Below are positions 58,248 through 64,000 of a DNA stretch of 64,000 nt, piece by piece; position 1 is the stretch's first letter, and each line of letters opens with the position of its first letter. The notes beneath the pieces were generated by a model. That model had not been told where the DNA came from, searched no databases, and worked only from the letters and a program-made list of their open reading frames with translations. Both the position numbers and the translations under genes were made by a program. This DNA is from Lateolabrax maculatus (taxonomy: Eukaryota > Chordata > Actinopteri > Acropomatiformes > Lateolabracidae), in assembly GCA_031216445.1 (NCBI GenBank), contig CM062215.1, forward strand, positions 1,360,501 through 1,424,500, given 5' to 3'.

Positions 58248-61072
58248 GGTGAGGGAGACACATGGTTTTGACAGGCGGACTGAAAATAGACAGAAACATG
58301 CCTCCAGTTATAGACTGAACAAAGCGCCCTGAGTGAAATGACAAATGCACAGACAGATTCATGGATTAATAGACTGATTGATTGATTGATTGATTGATTG
58401 CTGGTTGATTAAGTGCTCGTGTCGTCTCCCCTGCAGGTCCTGCAGAAGCTCGGCAAAGCAGATGAGACCCGAGATGCAGCGTTCGAGGAGATGGTGGCCA
58501 ACTTCAACAAGCAGATGGTCAGGACACATTGTTACTTCTCGTACTTTCCTCTCATCATTACCAGCCGACTGCTTCTGATGCAGAGGATCAACGTCGACGT
58601 TTTACCGTCTATCTTTAAAAACTTTCAAGAAGTATTTCACTATAATCCCATTTTCAAAGTATCTTATGGGGCACCTTGCCTGCGACTGAAAGAAATTATA
58701 TTTTCCTCACCTTTTAGAGATGTTTGAAGTTCGGCTCATCTAGTTTCCGTTTTTTGATCCATCTTGTTAGTTTTGTCCTTTATTTTCACTCTGAAGCTCT
58801 TCTTTACCTGCTGTGTTTGCTCTTTCAGACAGAAGGCACCAAACTGCAGAAGGACCTGAAAGGTTACCTGACAGCAGTGAAAAGTGAGCATTTGATCTAA
58901 ATAGAAAGTACAGCCGCCTGTTGCACCACCTGAATGCAAGTTTGATCGTAACTTTGAAGCAAGTTTGGTTGTTGTAACTAAGTTAGTCAACTGTAATTAA
59001 AATGGATTGGAGGTTTCACCTGTCATAGCACAAAAGTTTTTCTATGAATTTGGGAGTTTTAGAAACCAGGTAGCACTTATGGAACACAATGCAGCCAAAA
59101 TGGACTCGCAGTTAAATTCTTATATTATTAGAATAGATTATTATTGTTGATGCATGTAGAGCTTTTTTCATTCATGCTTTATACTGTTGGGGGTGTAGTT
59201 ACTCTTTAACTGCAACACAAAGAGTCTCTTCATGCTGATTCATTTTGTGTGTCTGTGTTTCAGCGATGCACGATGCGTCGCGGCGGCTTCAGGACTGTCT
59301 GGCCGACATGTACGAACCCGACTGGTTTGGCAAAGAGGAGATGGACGCGCTGACAGAGGTGAGACCGACAGTAAAAGAACAAGGGACCATTGACTTTTTT
59401 CTTTTCTTTCTTCCCACCATGACCGTCTCTGCTTCCACCTTTCAGCCTGAAACGTTGGTTTTAATCTAAAAAGTTCTTTAGCTAGTGTTGAGAAGGAATA
59501 TGGATCATGATTTCGGCATCAGTTTGAAATATAACTGAAAATGTCATTTCCTTGTTGCCTTTCTTCTTGAAATAATGAATAACCTTGTTTTTCTTCCACA
59601 AATTTTCAGCTAAAATCAGCCAAAATAATTGAATTAAAGCTCTTCCTCACTCTGTCTTTGATTCTCAGTGTCTTTTCCTTCTTCCTCCTCCCGCTAACAC
59701 ACTTTCTCTTTCTTAACTGCATGCGTCTCTCCTTCCCCCCGAAGGAGATGATAGAGAAGGAGATGGACAATAACTTGGAGGTAAAAGGCAGACAGCACCC
59801 AGTGTTTCCCACAGTTCAAACCTGTACGAGGCTGTAAAGCTCCTGACGCAAAACTCAGTTTCCTCTAATTCACATAAGATCTGTGCAGAGCTTGTGTGTG
59901 TAGAGGGAAACACACGAACAGTTACTCTGCTGGTTACGTCTTCAGTTTGCTCCGTGTGGGAAACGCTGGTGCAGCTCTGCAGAGAGGAAGTAGTGGCTGG
60001 TTTTAGAGCAGAGGTCTGTTATTAACAGATATTAGAAAGTTAGTTTCTAGTTTTTAATGAATGCAGCAGGCAGTGCTGTTGTACTTGATTTATTTCCATT
60101 TCATGCTACTTTCTTCTTCTACTCCACTACAAGGCAAATATTATACCTTCTACTCATTACATTTACATTGCATTACATTTATTGACAGCTTTAGTTACTT
60201 TGTAGATTTAGATTATTAATACGTAATATAATTAATTAATAAGTGATGATGTACTCAACAGTATATAAAGTCATTAAAATAGTATATTTACACTGTAGTA
60301 TTAGTAGTTGTACTTAAGTAAAAGCTCTGGGTACGTCTCCCACCGCTGGCAGCTGGAGCTTTTTTATATCTGTATTGTATTATGATGTCAAATGTGTTGT
60401 GTGTTTCAGGACACAGACACTCTGTGGTTAGACTACCACCAGAACATCACTGACAAATCCGTGAACGCCATGGACACGTACCTGGCTCAGTTTCCGGATA
60501 TTAAGGTGTGCATGTTTCTGTCTGTCGTTGTTACCAGGATGACGTCCAACAACATTATTGCTTACAATTCATTTCATTAATAAATAGCAGAATGCTAAAT
60601 AATCACAGTGTAAAGAAGGTCATCCATTCATAATGAATGATAATACAAAAATAGAAAAGACGGTTCTTTGATTTTATTTCTTCATTTTAGTAATTCTAAG
60701 ATTATTAGGTTTTTCTGTCTACATTTGTAGTAATAAAATACAAACTATTACAGTTAATAATCACAGTAAATACTTATCAGATTATATAAAATGATAATAA
60801 CAATCTAAAATTATATTACATTTATTTTTATTCTTATTACATACGTTCTGCAAAATAAATGTGTTGAGCATCCAAATTGTCAAAGTGTTACCATGGCAAC
60901 GTATTGTTGCCCCTGTGAGTTTGTGTAAATGTCCGAATGTAACGCGAACTCTGCCGCAGGCTCGCATCGCGAAGCGTGACAGGAAGATGGTGGACTTTGA
61001 CAGCGCCAGGCATCACTTCGCCTCCTTACAGAAAGGAAAGAAGAAGGACGAGGCCAAGATCGCCAAGGTAAC

Positions 61073-61150
<78 letters not shown>

Positions 61151-62494
61151 CTGCTGCTTATGCTAAAGTTTAAAGGAATAGTTCTGACTTTTTGGCTTAA
61201 GGTGGTACGAGCTGCTCATTGCATGGACCACCTTTAGTATTTGTTCACTAATTAACGCTTGTTATATTCATTAAAACTGACTGACTCTCTTAATTGCTAA
61301 ATGCTAATTAACCTGTTTGCGTTTGTCTTGAATTGTTCTTGTTTGCTTCCTGTCTCTCTTTCTCTTCTGCCTTTTCTTCCTCTCTCTCCCTCTCCCTCCC
61401 CTCCTCCTCCTCCTCTTCCTCCCTCTTGCATGGTGTGTGTGGTTAGCCAGCAGCCCTGTTGGAGATGGCGGCTCCCAGCTGGGCTCAGGGTTTGATATCA
61501 GCCCACCAGGTGGCTCAGACTAACCTCTCCTACAACCAGGTGAAACTCCTCACCCCAAATCTGTTAGCCTGGTCCTCCACAGGCTCTCTCCTCATGATCA
61601 GTGCTGAGAAAAGTTATTTCCGTTCAATTGGACAACTTTTTATTTGCCATGAGAATAAATGATTTGCAGTTTTTAGTGAGATATCTCAACAACTACTGGA
61701 TGGATTGGCTTGATCTTTTGTACAGACATTCGTGTTCCCCAGAGGATGAATCCTACTGGCTTTTCATCTGTGTCCAGTTCTTGGCTTTATGACCAGAAAC
61801 CTGCAAAGTGTTCCAGACACAGTCGGAGGTCCTAGTTGAAATTTCTGATTTCCGACCTCCGGGCGTTCCAGCTGCACACGCCAGACGTGAACAAAGAACA
61901 TGGCTGAGTCAGCAGTGCAGAACAGGTTTTACTACATGATAGTGTGTATTAAATGCAGGCAGATATACTTAGTTGCCTTTTAGTTGATGGTTGACATTTC
62001 TGATGAACGCCTCCGTGGGCGCTGCCATCGCTGTGTGACGTCGGACGGTTTTGTACCATTTGAGCAGTTTCATCAAATGAAAAGTTAAAGGCTACAATCA
62101 AATTGCCAAGTAGGATGAGGTGTGATTCAGTTTGTCCGGCTTAAACTTTCTTATTTGATTGATTAATTGAGTCCAAAGCTGTGTGATAAAGTCTTCACTT
62201 GTATTTATAAACCAACAGCCTTGGAGATCATTGTTCTGCTGATCATGTGCTGAGAGCCTCCCTGTAATTTGATCCCCGATCCAAACTACTGTTTACGTTG
62301 TGTTTGTGTCGTGGACGTCGGTACATTTGACATAAAATGTACTTTTCATCAGTATTCAGACCTTCACTTGTCATGTGACTGAAAAACACGCCTGTAGTTA
62401 TTAAACCCTGTATGTGTTTGTCTGCATGTACGTGTGCTCACTAGAAACTGCCTCTCTTAAACGGTTTGTATTACAGAGTACAGGTGTGTTATTA

Positions 62495-62540
<46 letters not shown>

Positions 62541-62703
62541 AGGCGGAGGAGGAGCTGGGCCGAGCTCAGAAGATTTTCGAGGAACTGAACGTGGAGTTAC
62601 AAGACGAGCTTCCAGCACTGTGGGACAAGTGAGACAATTTTTTCTTCTTCTTCTACAAACTCTTTAATGACGGCTCGGCCCAAGTGTTTAAAAAACCTAT
62701 TTA

Positions 62704-62753
<50 letters not shown>

Positions 62754-63136
62754 GTCGTGTTGGCGTCTATGTTAACACATTCCAGGGTCTGGCAGGTCAT
62801 CAGGAGAAGTTCCACAGGGAAATGGGCAAGGTGAGTCAAACTGTTCATGTGTGATTGATTAAACTAATAGAAGTGATCGGTTGGTGTATTGATGAGTCAG
62901 CCATCTTTATCTGCCCTGCGTCTCCACAGCTCAGCCAAAACCTGAACGACATCATGACCAAACTGGAAGAGCAGCGGGAGCTGAAGTAAGTGGCCAGAAC
63001 AGAGTTTTCAGTCAAACGCTTTAGATTTTAACGATGTTAAGGACATATAGAACAAAAGAGAATAACATCCCTCACACGCCCCCTACTGCAGAAAAGATGG
63101 TACTGCAGTGGCAAAGACAGAAGATGGTGCCAAGAG
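51399..63136 (+). CDS. bin1: Bridging integrator 1 / amphiphysin 2, BAR-domain part (3' end outside window)
   Basis: An N-BAR protein that senses and bends membranes in endocytosis and muscle T-tubule formation. Exons: 51399-51479, 58437-58517, 58829-58883, 59264-59358, 60410-60505, 60960-61067, 61447-61539, 62543-62628, 62755-62830, 62930-62985 and 63092-63136, all in phase, for about 290 aa so far. It starts MAETGKGVTAGKLAINVQKR (amphipathic helix 0), then AQEKVLQKLGKADETRD, EGTKLQKDLKGYLTAVK, MYEPDWFGKEEMD, LWLDYHQ, DTYLAQFPDIK, DSARHH, KKDEAKIAK, AQKIFEELNVELQDELP and GVYVNTFQ. The alternative exon at 61447 is typical of BIN1 and separates it from AMPH and BIN2. Intron 1 is about 7 kb. 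The CLAP, MBD and SH3 exons must lie beyond 64000. Confidence 0.92.
53420..53610 (+). repeat. Dispersed fish repeat, forward copy
   Basis: Contains AGCCTAGCTTAGCATAGAGA, CTGGAAGCAGGGGGAAACTG and CTAGCCTGGCTCCCTCCAAA, then TTTGTTTAATCTGACACAAA. It is the same family as the reverse copy at 27597-27730. I recall this family as widespread in percomorph fish, which supports the host assignment. Confidence 0.65.
54585..54662. repeat. (TA)n next to (GA)n composite microsatellite
   Basis: About 17 TA units, a CTATG joint, then about 20 GA units, in bin1 intron 1. Confidence 0.95.
55555..56170. repeat. Dispersed 'AAGTAC' repeat family
   Basis: Shares words such as AGTAAAAGTACT, ACTAAAGCTGACAGATAAAT, GTGGAGCAGAATTAGAAAGT and AAGTACCTCAAATGCATCC with a repeat I recall from many percomorph genomes. 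Other copies or pieces: 18090-18420 (forward, rpgr intron 1), 34312-34430, 57005-57215 and 60085-60345 (the last two reversed, with TACTTAAGTACAG and TGTACTTAAGTA). No coding potential. Confidence 0.55.
56310..56560. repeat. Cluster of TG and CA microsatellites
   Basis: TG runs at about 56316-56345 and 56410-56438 face a CA run at 56503-56560 across about 65 bp, so the transcript could form a long (UG)/(CA) hairpin. A poly-C run lies just upstream (about 56261-56275). Confidence 0.85.
57245..57287. repeat. (TG)n microsatellite
   Basis: About 21 TG units in bin1 intron 1. Confidence 0.9.
58191..58245. repeat. (CA)n microsatellite
   Basis: About 27 CA units, 190 bp before bin1 exon 2. A short (GATT)n run at 58374-58400 lies between it and the exon. 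Confidence 0.9.
59745..59780 (+). CDS. bin1: Possible 36-nt cassette exon in bin1 BAR domain
   Basis: Between bin1 exons 4 and 5 lies GAGATGATAGAG and so on, 36 nt, reading EMIEKEMDNNLE. It is preceded by TCTCTCCTTCCCCCCGAAG and followed by GTAAAAGG. It starts and ends in phase 0, the same as both neighbouring exons, so it would insert 12 charged residues after residue 104. Human BIN1 and AMPH, as I recall them, join the flanking exons directly, and the flanks here align with no gap when it is skipped. It could be a true alternative microexon or a chance match. Confidence 0.4.
61078..61150. repeat. (GA)n next to (GT)n composite
   Basis: About 17 GA units then about 19 GT units, beginning 10 bp after the donor of the bin1 exon at 60960-61067. 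Confidence 0.95.
61447..61539 (+). CDS. bin1: bin1 alternative BAR exon (exon 7 equivalent)
   Basis: 93 nt coding 31 residues (173-203): starts PAALLEMAAPSWAQG and ends HQVAQTNLSYNQ. Human BIN1 exon 7, used mainly in neuronal isoforms, is also 31 residues and reads PVSLLEKAAPQWCQG to HLVAQTNLLRNQ. It is phase 0 at both ends, so skipping keeps the frame, and KIAK joins directly to AEEELGRAQ as in other BAR proteins. The upstream tract is strongly pyrimidine-rich. Confidence 0.88.
61640..61795 (+). repeat. Dispersed fish repeat in bin1 intron
   Basis: Contains GATATCTCAACAACTACTGG, ATGGATTGGCTTGATCTTTT and GTACAGACATTCGTGTTCCC, then GAGGATGAATCCTACTGGC. I recall this as a common short repeat of percomorph genomes. 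It lies 100 bp after the alternative exon 7. Confidence 0.6.
62497..62538 (+). repeat. bin1: (TG)n abutting a bin1 splice acceptor
   Basis: About 21 TG units run to within 4 nt of the acceptor GCGCAG|GCGGAGG (exon starts 62543). There is no normal polypyrimidine tract between repeat and exon. Confidence 0.95.
62707..62748 (+). repeat. bin1: (TG)n abutting the next bin1 splice acceptor
   Basis: About 21 TG units, then GCGCGCAG|TCGTGTTG (exon starts 62755). It is the same arrangement as the previous exon. Confidence 0.95.
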
Positions 63137-64000
63137 GTAAAAATGTGTTGCACATTAGTTTGTCCCACAAAGGCTGAGCATGAACCGTTTTTTGCAACAA
63201 GGGAATTCAAACAGTGGATAAAAAGCTAATGCTGCGTTTTTACAATCTGCAACTTACTTCAGAGTATGTGTCAGGGCCTATCTGTCAGAAAAGAAATCTG
63301 AGGGTTTTTTTGTAGTAAAACTGTGAGTAAAAAAGGTTATGATATAATGAGCATAAGGTAATATAAATACTAACTGGAGTAACTTTAAAAAAATAAATCT
63401 TAGTTTTCAACAGTCTGTAGTTATTACACTGTACGCCAGTGTAAGGTTAATCTGAAATATCTCCATGTAGTTGATGAAACAGGTTTACCAGAGTGCAGGA
63501 TATCTTTTGGAGTGCCACTCTTCAAAGCACCCAAAAGTTCATCATGCACATTTTTACAAAACCTTTATGTCCCCCCTTCAGCATATACTATACAAGTATA
63601 CACGAGGATAAAGCGTTAAGTATTAAAGCATTATTCTTTTGTGCCTTGCTAAAGGGCAACAAATCTTTTGTAGATTCCCGCAGCTCCTCAGGTTTGGAAT
63701 CAACCCTGTAACCCGCTTTGCTTCTCTAACTCCTGTGTGACACTTCCTGTCCGCTTCCTGCTTCTGTGTGTGCATGTTGGGCTCTGGATCTCTGAGCCTG
63801 CTGGTGAGATTCTGCATCAATGATTGTTTGAAGCTTTTTGTCGCCCTCATGTGGACGGAGCTGAGAACTGCACGTGTGATGAGTTTGAGTCAGGAAATCT
63901 TTCTTTTCTCTCTTTTACCTCTCTTTATCTTCTCTGTTCTTCACGGCCTGTGTTACATCATTCTTTCTCCTTTTTTTCATGCTCATGTCCATCTTTTTTT
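63137..64000 (+). other. bin1 intron, right edge of window
   Basis: No further bin1 exon is evident before the window ends. A pyrimidine-rich stretch from about 63898 to 64000 could precede the next exon's acceptor. Confidence 0.45.

Larger units (their letters stand above)
51480..58436 (+). other. bin1 intron 1
   Basis: 7 kb without a supported exon. It contains degenerate repeats (51640-52500), a percomorph-type dispersed repeat (53420-53610), a (TA)n(GA)n composite (54585-54662), stepwise 'AAGTA' repeats (55555-56170 and 57005-57215) and several TG/CA runs. Confidence 0.6.

Overview
The window is vertebrate nuclear DNA and almost certainly from a ray-finned fish, probably a percomorph. 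It carries six multi-exon vertebrate genes with GT-AG introns and compact exon spacing. It is also rich in (TG)n microsatellites and in short dispersed repeats that I recognise from memory as typical of percomorph genomes. There is no operon, CRISPR array, rRNA, tRNA or intact autonomous transposon that I can see.

Layout, left to right. Three genes lie in tandem on the minus strand, so transcription runs right to left: dynlt3 (coding 1123-2770), rpgr (5500-18838) and tdp2 (19542-21867). A roughly 2.3 kb interval separates tdp2 from nhej1/XLF (plus strand, 24206-35639), giving a head-to-head pair of DNA double-strand-break repair genes. nhej1 has an intron of about 8.9 kb (25669-34567). Between nhej1 and the next gene is a 2.2 kb TCTG-rich satellite-like array (37337-39560). 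Then comes ihh, an Indian hedgehog orthologue with three coding exons (40596-49364, plus strand). Last is bin1 (from 51399, plus strand); its BAR-domain exons are in the window, and its central and SH3 exons lie beyond the right edge.

How the genes relate. dynlt3 next to rpgr recalls human Xp11.4, and nhej1 next to ihh recalls human 2q35, where IHH enhancers lie inside NHEJ1 introns. rpgr is preserved in both of its known forms. One ends in a very long Glu-rich ORF15 exon with the conserved retinal C-terminus. The other appears to splice to downstream exons that end in a prenylation box (CTVL). TDP2 cleans topoisomerase-2 adducts from break ends and XLF helps join them, so their divergent arrangement is suggestive but unproven.

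I found no clearly new biological system. The observations most worth checking are: a possible 36-nt cassette exon in the bin1 BAR domain; two consecutive bin1 acceptors built on (TG)n; a TDP2 form lacking the N-terminal UBA-like region; a 27-bp array with a four-unit higher-order period beside rpgr ORF15; a MITE-like element 55 bp before ihh exon 3; and the large repeat array in the ihh upstream region. Exon borders were deduced by eye from splice consensus, reading phase and remembered human proteins. No alignment or search was run.
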